A stretch of DNA of 64,000 nucleotides, taken from contig CAJHNH020000702.1 of assembly GCA_905116865.2 (NCBI GenBank), positions 350,001 to 414,000 on the forward strand, written 5' to 3'. Source of the stretch: Candidula unifasciata (taxonomy: Eukaryota; Mollusca; Gastropoda; Stylommatophora; Geomitridae). Under the pieces are notes generated by a model. That model had not been told where the DNA came from and made no database searches. It saw nothing but the letters and a program-made list of their open reading frames with translations. The position numbers and the translations under genes were made by a program. Below are positions 52,501-64,000 of the stretch, piece after piece. Numbering within the stretch: position 1 is the first letter of the stretch; every line of letters starts with the position of its first letter.

Positions 52501-52635
52501 CGTCGATTGGTGACGTGTTTTTCGTTGTTTATCCATGAACAAGTTAATTTCGGGATAGGAACGAAGATCCAGACAACTTATTTACACAAACAAAACACTT
52601 CTTCTTTTTTTTTCTTATTTTCTCTTCTCTTGGAA

Positions 52636-53120
52636 TGCCTCGCCATGTCAGGGCAGGAGGAGATAACTGAAACAGGCTTGGTCCATGTGAACAAGCTCCA
52701 CGGAATACTGAACAAGCTCTGCAGAATACTGAACAAGGTCTACAGAATACTGAACAAGGTCCACAGAATACTGAACAAGGTCCACAGAATACTGAACAAG
52801 CTCCACGGAATACTAAACAAGCTCCACAGAATACTGAACAAGCTCCACGGAATACTGAACAAGCTCCACAGAATACTGAACAAGCTCCACAGAATACTGA
52901 TCAAGCTCCACGGAATACTGAACAAGCTCCACATAATACCGAACAAACTCCACAGAATACTGAACAAGCTCCACAGAATACTGAACAAGCTCCACAGAAT
53001 ACTGAACAACCTCCACGGAATACTGAACAAGCTCTACGGAATACTGAACAAGTGCTACAGACGTGCAGTACAGAGATCCCAGGTTTGGCATTACAGTGGA
53101 AATCAAGCTGTATGGAACAG
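52636..53120 (+). CDS. Possible exon built on a 21-bp repeat (heptad peptide repeat)
   Basis: An ATG-initiated frame at 52648 begins MSGQEEITETGLVHVNKLHG and continues as 7-residue repeats LNKLHRI/LNKLHGI to about 53055. It then stays open to 53152 (RRAVQRSQVWHYSGNQAVWN). The repeat places leucine or isoleucine in heptad register. Another frame over 53063-53130 reads RDPRFGITVEIKLYGTVK and ends at a donor-like aaag|gtatgc. Whether this is an exon or a satellite that happens to be open is undecided: a 21-bp unit gives open frames easily. Confidence 0.3.
52680..53056. repeat. 21-bp tandem repeat, about 18 copies
   Basis: Unit aacaagctccacagaatact(g), with g/a and variant positions. Confidence 0.95.
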
Positions 53121-53159
53121 TGAAAGGTATGCGGTCGCACCACAGACTTCTTAGTTACC

Positions 53160-53640
53160 TATGGTCTTCTCATTTACAAACCACTGGCAAGGAGAGCGAA
53201 GAGAAGAGGCAGAAGGACTTGGAGCCTTGCCGGGACAGGATCGACTCTAAGTCGGTACCTGCGCTTATGGGATCGCTGCCAGTGAGTTAGAAGAGAGCTA
53301 GTAATTTTGCGTGTGTAAAGCCAACTTATCGTGCCCGACTACTTCCATCAACATCAAACTGCATTTCCGGTGGCGACTGTTGGCTTTGGCGTCTCTAGCA
53401 ACTGCCATATGCATTTACTGCCTGTGAATATTTCTGGACGGTTTCGGGACTAATTGTTTGTTCATCAGTTTTTCAAATGGGTCAGTGATGAACATTTCAT
53501 TTGATTTTCACCGGCACAGGAAGGAAGCAAGTTTGGGGAAAACCCGATTGTAGTGAAGATGAAACCTGGACTATACCTAAAAGAGAACTTTCGCAGAAAG
53601 TCAAGCAGTAGTCGGATGTCTTATTTTCTGGGCGTCACAT
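53160..53640. other. Unannotated DNA downstream of the 21-bp repeat
   Basis: No recognised gene. A plus-strand frame to 53290 (ESEEKRQKDLEPCRDRIDSK) has no family resemblance I can name. Confidence 0.3.
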
Positions 53641-53644
53641 GATA

Positions 53645-53885
53645 TAATTTAGGTTAGTTGCGTATCCTTTACCGGACGTTGCAGAACCAACCCCAACAGC
53701 CCCTGGCTGTTGTGTGGTTTTTCTAGGCAGATGTACGTCCAGTAGTTTGCCATTGCGCTTTGGACGGTCGGCTTTCTTGATACCACTGTCGAAACCAACG
53801 CAAGGCGTGTGGCCCACAGCTGGGATCGAACCCGGCATCCCGGCATTACGAAGCGTTCGCATCCACTTAGCCACCATAAATTGCT
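53645..53885 (-). repeat. tRNA-headed SINE, family 4, minus strand
   Basis: On the minus strand the head shows tggtggctaagtggatgcg (A box) and gccgggttcgatcccagct (B box), followed by the body. The 3' body (ttgcgtatcctttaccgg, cagaaccaaccccaacagcc) is the same as the insertion in the C1q-like gene at 193-295. Confidence 0.8.
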
Positions 53886-54061
53886 GCTTTGGCAAAATAA
53901 ATTACCATAGTCTTAAGTTTTGTGTATGTCTTGGTCTTCTTTTGCTTTTATGTGATTTTAAACACAGTTTACTTTCTTTTGCTAGTTCTCTGGTCCAAAA
54001 ATTTTGAAGAACATTGTTCTAAACTATTTTGTGCTCACAATGAAACAGTCTAATATTTAGC

Positions 54062-55700
54062 TAAAACTCGACATTTCTCTAAGCCTCGTCCTCTCTCTAA
54101 ACCTCGACATCTCTCTAAACCTCGACATCTGTCTAAACCTCGACATCTCTCTAAACCTCGACATCTCTCTAAGCCTCGACATCTCTCTAAGCCTCGTCAT
54201 CTCTCTAAACCTCGACATCTCTCTAGACCTCGACATCTCTCTAAGCCTCGACATCTCTCTAAACCTCGACATCTCTCTAAGCCTCGACATCTCTCTAAGC
54301 CTCGACATCTCTCTAAGCCTCGACATCTCTCTAAACCTCGACATCTCTCTAAACCTCGACATCTCTCTAAACCTCGACATCTCTCTAAACCTCGACATCT
54401 CTCTAAGCCTCAACATCTCTCTAAACCTCGACATCTCTCTAAACCTCGACATCTGTCTAAGCCTCGACATCTCTCTAAACCTCGACATCTCTCTAAGCCT
54501 CGACATCTCTCTAAGCCTCGACATCTCTCTAAGCCTCGACATCTCTCTAAACCTCGACATCTCTCTAAACCTCGACATCTCTCTAAGCCTCGACATCTCT
54601 CTAAGCCTAGACAACTCTCTAAGCCTCGACATCTCTCTAAGCCTCGACATCTCTCTAAGCCTAGACATCTCTCTAAGCCTAGACATCTCTCTAAGCCTCG
54701 ACATCTCTCTAAGCCTAGACATCTCTCTAGACCTCAACATCTCTCTAAGCCTCGACATCTCTCTAAACCTCGACATCTCTCTAAACCTCGACATCTCTCT
54801 AAACCTCGACATCTCTCTAAACCTCGACATCTCTCTAAGCCTCGACATCTCTTTAAGCCTCGACATCTCTCTAAGCCTCGACATCTCTCTAAGCCTCGAC
54901 ATCTCTCTAAGCCTCGACATCTCTCTAAGCCTCGACATCTCTCTAAACCTCGACATCTCTCTAAACCTCGACATCTCTCTAAGCCTCGACATCTCTCTAA
55001 GCCTCGACATCTCTCTAAGCCTCGACATCTGTCTAAGCCTCGACATCTGTCTAAGCCTAGACATCTCTCTAAGCCTCGACATCTCTCTAAGCCTCGACAT
55101 CTGTCTAAGCCTCGACATCTGTCTAAGCCTCGACATCTGTCTAAGCCTCGACATCTCTCTAAGCCTCGACATCTCTCTAAACCTCGACATCTCTCTAAAC
55201 CTCGACATCTCTCTAAACCTCGACATCTCTCTAAGCCTCGACATCTCTCTAAGCCCCGACATCTCTCTAAGCCTCGACATCTCTCTAAGCCTCGACATCT
55301 CTCTAAGCCTCGACATCCTTTAAGCCTCGACATCTGTCTAAGCCTAGTCATCTGTCTAAGCCTCGACTCTAAGCCTCGACATCTGTCTAAGCCTCGACAT
55401 CTCTTTAAGCCTTGACATCTGTCTAAGCCTCGACATCTCTCTAAGCCTCGACATCTCTCTAAGCCTAGACATCTCTCTAAACCTCGACATCTCTCTAAAC
55501 CTCGACATCTCTCTAAACCTCGACATCTCTCTAAGCCTCGACATCTCTCTAGGCCTCGACATCTCTCTAAGCCTCGACATGTCTCTAAGCCTCGACATGT
55601 CTCTAAGCCTCGACATCTCTCTAAACCTCGACATCTCTCTAAGCCTCGACATCTCTCTAGACCTCGACATCTGTCTAAGCCTCCACATCTCTCTGTCGAC
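54062..55700. repeat. 18-bp satellite array, about 90 copies
   Basis: Unit cctcgacatctctctaag. Since 18 is six codons, the minus strand is open for 419 codons as [12 protein letters not shown] repeats. A 12-bp phase break near 55365 ends one frame. Not a gene. Confidence 0.95.
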
Positions 55701-55969
55701 TTATCACAATAAGAGCATCAGGCGCACGCTAACAGTGGTTTCCAATATCAAATGCAAATGCAGATTTATGGAGGAATGCCCGGTTGATTTGACAGTACAC
55801 TGACTTCGTACCGTAGCCACGCCTTTGACCTTGTGCTAGCTGTATGTTGATGATATCATTTGCCATCTATGGTCTGGAAAATCAATCACAGCGAGTATCG
55901 AAAAGGTTGATCGCCCCCAGCACGACTGTTTGTTTCAACAATCCGATGCTATCGTTGGGATCCAGCTGA

Positions 55970-56350
55970 CTGACCGTCTCCGCACTTTGTTGTCTAGTGT
56001 CTTACTTGCACGAGGTCACTTTTCATTCATAGTTTTTGAGGCTGGTCAACTTTGCTAAAGGTTACGGGTGTGTCTTGCTCTACTGTTTGCTTTCTGTGTT
56101 GTCTTCCATTCACGAGAAAGAGAATACAGGTGACCTGAGTTGCAGCACTCTCGTAGGGCCAGTGTTCCATGTTTTTGGAGCGGTAAAAGCGCTGGCTCAC
56201 TGAAATATACCACATGCGATATCAACGGTATCGCCGAACACCCTCGTAGCCTTGTGCAAAGGTGACGGCTCAGCAACTACCAATCAAAATTGACCTAGCG
56301 TGTAAATAGGCGGGGCTAACTCTGTTTAGGGAAATTTGCGTAATCTTTAC
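55970..56350. mobile_element. Foldback element family C, copy 3
   Basis: Left arm gtcacttttcattcatag, tcaactttgctaaaggttac; centre gtaaaagcgctggctcactg and catgcgatatcaacggtatc; right arm gcaaaggtgacggctcagca, ccaatcaaaattgacctagc, gtgtaaataggcggggctaa. Confidence 0.7.
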
Positions 56351-56394
56351 CGAACAGACTCACAAACTTCCCCCTCCCCCGCCGCGCCCCGACC

Positions 56395-56610
56395 AAAAGA
56401 AGCTAGATGTTCAAGACGACTAATCAGGGATGTTAATTTCAAAGTCACAGTACATCTGATTAAGAGGTACTGAAACTACAAGTCTGCATACAAATGCGCC
56501 AGAACTGTAGAACGGATGTGCACACAAAACTCAAGTTCTGGAACAAGAGTTATGTCTAGACGTGGACGTAAAATCAGAACTTTCGGCCGAAGTTTACAGC
56601 AAGTGATCTG
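56395..56610 (+). repeat. SINE family 1, diverged copy
   Basis: tgttcaagacgactaatcag, acaagtctgcatacaaatgc, actcaagttctggaacaaga, agtttacagcaagtgatctg. Confidence 0.65.
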
Positions 56611-56639
56611 TGGAGATTCATGAGCGTATACGCCAGTTG

Positions 56640-57309
56640 GCAGGGCACGTTATGGTGATGATACTTTATTTATTTTTGTGTGTGGACTTATAAGCCAATT
56701 CCAAACCACAGGATATCGTAGACAGGACTAGACACAGAGACTTCACTCAGATTTCCACAACACTACACTGTTGTCGTTAGAAAAAGAAAGAAGGATAACA
56801 AAATGAAAACCCACTCCACATATCTATGCCAACGAAACATAACTCAATATTTCCCAAATTACATCGCGCCGAAATAAAGCCTCAATCTAAGAAAATTGAA
56901 TTTAGTTTTTTGTCCTGCACACGATGTAGACTTCTGCTTAAATTGTCTGTCTTATTTCTGTCTGTCTCTTCAGTGTTATCTGTCTTTTTGCCTGTCGCCT
57001 CACCTTTGTCCATATCTGTCTGAATTGGATGTCTCTTGTGCATGTGTGTTCATATCATTATCCAATTTCTATCTAATTTCTTTGTTAGCTACAGCTCCTT
57101 CCTATCATTATTTCATTTTTTTTTTTTGCCCTAGCTGTCTGGCTTCTTTAGCATCCCTTTTTCATTCTTCTCTCAAGGGCCTTGTATTTTCTGCGCATTA
57201 TTTTTATAAGCTTTTATTAAGTTTGGTTTTGTGTGTACATTTGTATGTTTCTCTGGGTGAGACTTTGCAGTGGATTTATTTTGCCTGTCGTGATTGTAGC
57301 TGGCCTCTT
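56640..57309. other. T-rich region, no gene recognised
   Basis: A 155-codon frame (56896-57363) is rich in Leu, Ser, Cys and Phe and is compositionally driven. No motif. Confidence 0.3.
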
Positions 57310-57455
57310 TCCGTCTTTCCAGACGACAGTGTTACGAGTATAATTTGTTATGACAAGCCATGAAATTCATAGCCCATGGCGATGGCGAGTGTGGCTGGCA
57401 AAACCTGCCCGCATTAAAAAAGGGTTTCCGCAGTTATAGCATTCGATTTCAGTAT
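57310..57455 (+). repeat. Dispersed repeat R6, plus copy
   Basis: tctttccagacga, atggcgatggcgagtgtg and agcattcgatttc pair with 38258-38405. Confidence 0.6.
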
Positions 57456-57470
57456 CGTTGTTGTCATTAT

Positions 57471-57812
57471 CAGTGTTGCCACATTTCTTTGACAAAAAAC
57501 ATCAAAACGGTGTGAAAAGCATATAAAAAGATCTAAATTTGCGTGGAAAACATCTAGAAAATACATCCAAATGGAAAGAGTCACAAATTACATCATGTTC
57601 TCATCTTTACTGAAGTCTGCCTTACAAGATCAACAGAATAAACTTAGCTTGGTTGATGAAGTTAAAGCTTCAGATCCAAAATGACTCTGGTATGCTTTAG
57701 CTGTTCCAATTTCTTTCAATACCCAATCAGGGAGCTGATATGTGGAACAGCCTTTTCCTACTCTTATCAGGCCGAATTTTATTGTCAAGATAGCATTTAA
57801 GAGGTCAAATTC
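57471..57812 (+). mobile_element. hAT family Z, right-truncated copy
   Basis: Starts cagtgttgccac and follows 13074-13430 closely (gcgtggaaaacatcta, catccaaatggaaagagtca, agcttcagatccaaaatgac, ggccgaattttattgtcaag), then diverges after ttaagaggtcaaatt. The right terminus is missing. Confidence 0.85.
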
Positions 57813-58116
57813 CTTAGCGACTCTACCATCCTCAGTAATCCAGGTGTGACCCGGTCACCTAAGCTTTCACAGACTGACGATTGAGAAAAACATTGTTTCA
57901 TTTTGTAGACTGTAGAAATAACTAACAATGATATAGAGAGACGACTGCTTAGAAGCAATGGCAAACTACTGAATGTAAAATATCCTAGTAAAACTACTAA
58001 CAGACAACAAATTCTGGTTTTGGCTCATATTCTTTTTAACTGGACATGCAGCTAAATTCAACAGTGTCAGCCATCAGCAGAAAAACAAGTGTGTGGAATG
58101 AATTTATCCTTCTCCA
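57813..58116. other. Unannotated DNA
   Basis: Contains short LINE-like words (tagagagacgactgcttaga; tctggttttggctcatattc) that suggest a decayed RTE fragment, but too little to call. Confidence 0.3.
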
Positions 58117-58385
58117 GAGCGTTTTCTGACGATAAATTCCGGCGATAAGCTCTAGTTGTTCGCCCACTTCTGGATCTTGGTCTTATTACAGAACTTCATC
58201 TTTCCGTGCACAAGCGTTTTACAGATTTGGGTTTAGCTTATTTGTATGCAGACTGTTGGTTCCTCGTCTCTCAGGCAGATTCACTCCGGCTTCGTAGAAC
58301 ACACCCCTGAATATTTACCTTTTACGACATGCTTGTTATGGGGTAGTGGGTCTGTTCTTTTTCTCCCAAAAATGAGGCCTCGGTT
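58117..58385 (-). repeat. SINE family 1, inverted copy
   Basis: gacgataaattccggcgata, cttctggatcttggtctta, gactgttggttcctcgtctc, ttttacgacatgcttg and ggtctgttctttttctccca. Confidence 0.7.
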
Positions 58386-58399
58386 TTCTTATCTCCATT

Positions 58400-59050
58400 G
58401 GCAGCGATCGGTTACATCAAACGTTTAGCACCTTGTGGCAGTGTGTCGGTAGGTCGGTGCTTTGCTTGAAAAAAAATATTCATGTTTAACCAGCATCCCA
58501 GAATGGGGAGCTTGAGGTTATAATTGTGGCCAGGTTGTGTAATCATATAAATTGGCTAAGCATTGCATGCTACAAAGAGCCATGAAAAGGGCCCCTGCAG
58601 TATTGATGTGATCAAAGGTGATAGACCCACATACTGTCCCGACCGGTGACGAAGTCATCTACCGGCGAGCCAATGGGTGACCCGGTCGCCGATCATGATA
58701 GCAGTGTTTAACTTGGTGACAATGTTTAACCGTGTGGGAAATGTTTAACACCGAGATTCATCCGCCTGCACCGTCCACAAGAAAAAGGAAAGTAATCATC
58801 TGTGAAATTATTTCCCGGGAGAAGTTTGTAACCTTCACCGGTTTGTTCAGTAGCGTGGAAATGTCGTTTGGTGCAGGGACGTGTGGGAGCATCGAAGGGA
58901 AACAGGAAAAACGGAAAAGGTTCAAGTTCACTGTGTCCTTTTGATATTAAAAAAAAAATAATAATCCTTTTGAACACGTAAGGGGTCGGGGGAGGTCACA
59001 ACGCAGTCAGCCTCTTTAGAGTGAGGACTCATTCTCAGGGACTTGTGTGT
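58400..59050. other. Unannotated DNA
   Basis: A local inverted pair near 58645-58700 (gaccggtgac/ggtgacccggtcg). The open frames at 58726-58977 have no recognised motif. Confidence 0.3.
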
Positions 59051-59059
59051 TTGAGCATA

Positions 59060-59600
59060 GGGGGAGAGGTCACGGTAAACCTTACGGAAATATCCCCATG
59101 TGTGTTAGCTCCGCCTTTTTACACACTGTCACTTTTGATTGGTACTTTGCTGAAGGTTACGGGGGTGTCAGTGTCTTGTATTTCTCCTAAGAGCTTTCTG
59201 CTTTGCCTTCCATTGACTTTTTTGGGGCGTTAAAAGCGCTGACATGCTTGAATATAGAACACCGTTGATATCGCGTGTTGTATATTTCAGCACGTCAGCG
59301 CTTTTAACGCTGAAAAAACATGCAGGACTGGCCCTAACACAACCCCCGCCCCCCCCCCCCCCTCTCTCTCTCTCTCTTTACGAGATTGCTGCAACCTATG
59401 TCACAGGCATTCTCTTTCTCGGAATGAAAACGTTAATGGGAGACAAAGCAGAAAGCTTTTCAAGCAAACAGTACACCAGGACACCTCCGTAAGCTTCAGC
59501 AAAGTTGACGAGTCTAACAAAGTATAAATGAAAAGTGACCTAGAGCGTAAATCGGTGGAGCTAACACACTTGGGGAGATTTACTTTTTGATGTGAGAGCG
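59060..59600. mobile_element. Foldback element family C, copy 4 (most complete)
   Basis: Left arm tccccatgtgtgttagctcc, tttgctgaaggttacggggg; right arm ends cagcaaagttgacgag and gtggagctaacacacttggg as the inverse. The centre is a tight palindrome: gcgttaaaagcgctgacatg ... acgtcagcgcttttaacgct (59226-59312). A C-run followed by (CT)n lies in the right arm (59345-59376). Confidence 0.75.
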
Positions 59601-59889
59601 TTTCCAAAGGGACTTGTGTGTGATCACCAGTATAGGTCAAAGTTCATTCCGACAATAGAGAAGCACTGGTATTGCTAGGCTAAATCCATGTCGCACCTCA
59701 AATGGCTCAGACCAGAAGAATTTCATAAATGTACACGAACACCTTAATACGAGCACTGATGTAAATGGCGTTTTTGCAAGAGGCACGGGTGGAGTTCATT
59801 TCTTTGTGTGCGCAGTGTCTCCATTTTTGAAATTTAACATAAGCGATGACATTTCCGGTCTTATAGGTCTGTCTGTATTTCTGTATTTT

Positions 59890-60290
59890 TGACTTCTTGT
59901 CTGAATCATGGACAGTTGGCAGATAAGTAAAGAAAAAAATATTTGGAAGCTGTGGAGATGTGGTTTTTTAGACAAATGATGAGAATATCCTGGACAGATT
60001 TAAAAAAAAAAAAAAAAGTATTGAAGACGTCTTGAAAGAAACTGACTCATGAAGAGAACTGATTGCCCACATCTGAAAAAGACAATCTACATTCTTTGGT
60101 CACGTGTCTAGAAGGAGAAAACTGGAGTACATCTTGACTGTAGGAAAGTTGGGGGGAAGGAGAGGCAAAGGGGGGACAGAGAGAAAAGATGCTGGGCAGT
60201 TTGACATCATGGCATGGAGGATAATCTGTGTCAGAGTTGATTAAAAGTACACGAGACAGAAGGTTGTGGATAGACATGATTACCAACACC
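59890..60290 (+). mobile_element. RTE-like LINE C-terminal fragment
   Basis: gtctgaatcatggacagttg, LEMWFFRQMMRISWTD-like sequence, then ttctttggtcacgtg (FFGHV) and ggaagttggggggaaggag (GKRGRG type). Broken frames and an A-run at 60001-60016. Confidence 0.65.
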
Positions 60291-60359
60291 ACACAGCATG
60301 GACTTCAAGAAGTCTGCTTGTTTTGTAAATCAAATTAAAAATATTTGTTTCTGTTTATC

Positions 60360-61990
60360 TCACCCCACTCAACATTTTATCTTCTTTTCTTGGAACAACT
60401 TCTGTCACGAAGTTTTGTCTGTCTGCCCTACCTTTCTCAACCCAACTCAATGTTTTATCTCTTTTTCTTGGAACAACTTCTGTCACGAAGTTTTGTCTGT
60501 CTGCCCTACCTTTCTCACCCCACTTAATGTTTTATCTCTTTTTCTTGGAACAACTTTCTGTCACGAAGTTTTGTCTGTCTGTCCCACCTTTCTCACCCCA
60601 CTCATTCTATTTCTTTTTCTTGGAACAACTTCTGTCACGAAGTTTTGTCTGTCTGCCCCACCTTTCTCATCCCCACTCATTTTATCTCTTTTTCTTGGAA
60701 CAACTTTCTGTCACGAAGTTTTGTCTGTCTGCCCTACCTTTCTCAACCCCACTCATTTTATCTCTTTTTCTTGGAACAACTTCTGTCACGAAGTTTTGTC
60801 TGTCTGCCCAACCTTTCTCAACCCCACTCATTTTATCTCTTTTTCTTGGAACAACTTCTGTCACGAAGTTTTGTCTGTCTGCCCCACCTTTCTCACCCCA
60901 CTCAACATTTTATCTCTTTTTCTTGGAACAACTTCTGTCACGAAGTTTTGTCTGTCTGCCCCACCTTTCTCACCCCACTCAACATTTTATCTCTTTTTCT
61001 TGGAACAACTTCTGTCACGAAGTTTTGTCTGTCTGCCCTACCTTTCTCAACCCCACTCATTTTATCTCTTTTTCTTGGAACAACTTCTGTCACGAAGTTT
61101 TGTCTGTCTGCCCTACCTTTCTCACCCCACTCAATGTTTTATCTCTTTTTCTTTGAACAACTTTCTGTCACGAAGTTTTGTCTGTCTGCCCCACCTTTCT
61201 CACCCCACTCATTCTATTTCTTTTTCTTGGAACAACTTCTGTCACGAAGTTTTGTCTGTCTGCCCCACCTTTCTCACCCCCACTCATTTTATCTCTTTTT
61301 CTTGGAACAACTTTCTGTCACGAAGTTTTGTCTGTCTGCCCAACCTTTCTCAACCCCACTCATTTTATCTCTTTTTCTTGGAACAACTTCTGTCACGAAG
61401 TTTTGTCTGTCTGCCCCACCTTTCTCACCCCACTCAACATTTTATCTCTTTTTCTTGGAACAACTTCTGTCACGAAGTTTTGTCTGTCTGCCCCACCTTT
61501 CTCAACCCCACTCATTCTATCTCTTTTTCTTGGAACAACTTCTGTCATGAAGTTTTGTCTGTCTGCCCCACCTTTCTCACCCCACTCAACATTTTATCTC
61601 TTTTTCTTGGAACAACTTCTGTCACGAAGTTTTGTCTGTCTGCCCTACCTTTCTCAACCCCACTCATTTTATCTCTTTTTCTTGGAACAACTTCTGTCAC
61701 GAAGTTTTGTCTGTCTGCCCTACCTTTCTCAACCCCACTCATTCTATCTCTTTTTCTTGTTCTGTCACGAAGTTTTGTCTGTCTGCCCCACCTTTCGCAC
61801 CCCACTCATTTTATCTCTTTTTCTTGGAACAACTTCTGTCACGAAGTTTTGTCTGTCTGCCCCACCTTTTGCACCCCACTCATTTTATCTCTTTTTCTTG
61901 GAACAACTTCTGTCACGAAGTTTTGTCTGTCTGCCCTACCTTTCTCAACCCACTCAATGTTTTATCTCTTCTTCTTGGAACAACTTTTGT
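60360..61990. repeat. 72-78-bp satellite array, about 22 copies
   Basis: The unit contains cttggaacaacttctgtcac, gaagttttgtctgtctgccc, acctttctca and a variable cccactca..ttttatct. Unit length measured as 78 and 77 at the left. Open in several plus frames, giving 200-570-codon low-complexity by-products. Confidence 0.95.
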
Positions 61991-62465
61991 CCCAAATTCT
62001 GTACACATAATTTCTTCTCTGACAATTTCTCCCAATCTCATGTATCCTGTAACAACACCACTTCACATTTACCAGCTTTTATTTCCATCACCCAGTGGCG
62101 TTTCTTGTAACTACCCCCCCCCCCCACCCCCCACCCACCCCCAAATCCTTATTATTCCGCCTCAGTTTAAAAGCTTCTTTTGCAAGGTAATCCTAAACTG
62201 GTCATGTGTCTTCTTCAACTGCATTTTTCTCAATATTTCCATTAGGCCTCGCATCATCATTATCCGTTACAGTTCGCATTTGAAACATGCATTCTCAAAT
62301 CTCGTTGTTGTCTTGTTTCACGAGTTTCATTTTTTTTTTCGTTAATTCTGATTAGTGTGCTTTCCGAATGTAGTTTTTTTTTTTTTTTTTACGCAGGCGA
62401 CAAGCTTTCTTTACAATATATTTGTTTGTATTCTTGTTGGGTTCTTAAAAAAAGTTGTCGCGTAA
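61991..62465. other. Unannotated T-rich DNA
   Basis: C-run at 62115-62145, T-runs at 62329 and 62373. No gene recognised. Confidence 0.3.
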
Positions 62466-62466
62466 A

Positions 62467-63220
<754 letters not shown>

Positions 63221-63592
63221 TTGGTTCCCGCCAAATTATACATCCACAACTGTGGTTATTGACCGACTCGGTCACTAGTCGGTGCGTCTGCCACTCCTGT
63301 TATCTAGCTAGCCTCTTTGGTTAATTGTTTCTCTTCGTCACTCCACCAGTGAGTGAGCCTCCCCCTCCTCCTCCCCCCACCCCCACCCGGCAAAGAGTGA
63401 GTCGCTCCATCAGAGAGTGAATCCTTCTACAGTCATTTAAGGTCTGTCCTCCTGTCAAGAAAATAATCCTGGAAACATGAAGTAGTTCCGTACCGAGCGG
63501 AGCCATCTGTTGTGATTAGGATCTGGTATCAGCGTGGGAACAGAGATCAATACGACATCAGCGCAGGGGTCTTAGATGTTTGAGGAAATCGC

Positions 63593-63595
<3 letters not shown>
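63221..63595. other. Unannotated DNA
   Basis: C-rich patch at 63360-63390; no gene recognised. Confidence 0.3.
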
Positions 63596-63596
<1 letters not shown>

Positions 63597-63665
<69 letters not shown>

Positions 63666-63670
63666 AGAGA
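63597..63670. repeat. (GA)n microsatellite
   Basis: About 65 bp of GA dinucleotides. Confidence 0.95.
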
Positions 63671-63754
63671 GAACTCTTAGAACGCAGAAAGGGCAGGGAA
63701 TGGGCGGACAAAATAGTGGAAGAAATCCCTTTGACAGTCTGACTTTATGATAAG

Positions 63755-64000
63755 GGGGTGACATGGTCGATTGATTAGGGCGCCTATCTCTGGGTCAGAA
63801 GATCTAAGGTTCGATGCCAGCAGAAGGCTGAAAATTGCTACACAAACTCCCATGTGGGTTCCTGTGGTGCGTATTGGGTGGGAGAGGGGGGGGGGTGGTG
63901 GGGTAGAATAAACTAACTGTCCCTAAAAACCATATCGTCGTAAAAGTTGAATAATTCAGATTTTACCCAAATCGGATATTTTGGACCGAAAGGTCTGGCT
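63755..64000 (+). repeat. tRNA-headed SINE (family 1), running off the window
   Basis: A-box-like tggtcgattgattagggcgc and B-box-like aaggttcgatgcc (63762-63825), followed by aactcccatgtgggttcctg, tagaataaactaactgtccc and catatcgtcgtaaaagttga, which match the 5' body of family 1. This supplies the tRNA head missing from the other copies. Confidence 0.7.

Noticed and set aside
56896..57363. A 155-codon hydrophobic, cysteine-rich frame as a membrane protein gene
   Set aside because: T-rich composition alone explains it, its 3' part overlaps dispersed repeat R6, and no splice or start evidence exists.
60298..62010. A 570-codon plus-strand frame and its overlapping versions
   Set aside because: The 72-78-bp satellite is open in several plus frames; composition is repetitive and unit-length changes shift frame.

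Overview
The window is eukaryotic, very probably animal DNA. It has spliced-exon signatures, no operons, many 5'-truncated RTE/BovB-like LINEs, several tRNA-headed SINEs, hAT-type DNA transposons and large satellite arrays. A mollusc, probably a heterobranch snail, is my best guess. The grounds are a C1q-like gene pair, copies resembling the horizontally transferred hAT family SPIN (reported from a pond snail among other hosts), and the style of the LINEs and SINEs. The taxon is an inference.

Host coding content is small. At the left edge (2-479, +) lies the 3' end of a C1q/TNF-superfamily-like gene, broken by a SINE insertion and a frame change. A paralogous gene in the same orientation can be assembled from six exons with consistent splice phases between about 12.4 and 27.6 kb: 12439-12574, 15607-15733, 22940-23047, 24589-24928, 26208-26262 and 27233-27621. 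It encodes helical and coiled-coil segments followed by a C1q-like C-terminus. It carries a reading-frame break in the coiled-coil exon and an in-frame TGA in the C1q exon. I did not find its 5' exons. One further possible exon-like open frame (52636-53120) is built largely from a 21-bp repeat.

The rest is mobile and repetitive DNA. 0.9-12.3 kb holds LINE fragments, three SINE types, a hAT transposase remnant, two long foldback elements (one with TTAGGG-like arms), a SPIN-like element and a 2.6-kb RTE-type LINE (9.14-11.78 kb). 12.4-27.6 kb is the C1q-like gene, whose introns have taken nested insertions: a hAT element, a SINE trimer and a hAT-like foldback inside one LINE fragment, plus a 3.6-kb 51-bp satellite that grew inside a SINE. 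27.8-41.9 kb is tetranucleotide DNA, SINEs, LINE tails, a 31-bp satellite that grew inside a SPIN-like element, (TTC)n tracts and a U2-snRNA-headed retrosequence. 42-56 kb is dominated by satellites (22, 23, 45, 26, 21 and 18 bp units) and an LTR-like direct-repeat pair. 56-64 kb has foldbacks, a 72-78-bp satellite, and (TATC)n/(TGTC)n and (GA)n tracts.

The most notable themes are tandem arrays nucleated inside identifiable transposons, four families of near-palindromic foldback elements of which two carry telomere-like hexamers, and a nested-insertion locus whose paralogue 10 kb away acts as an internal empty site.
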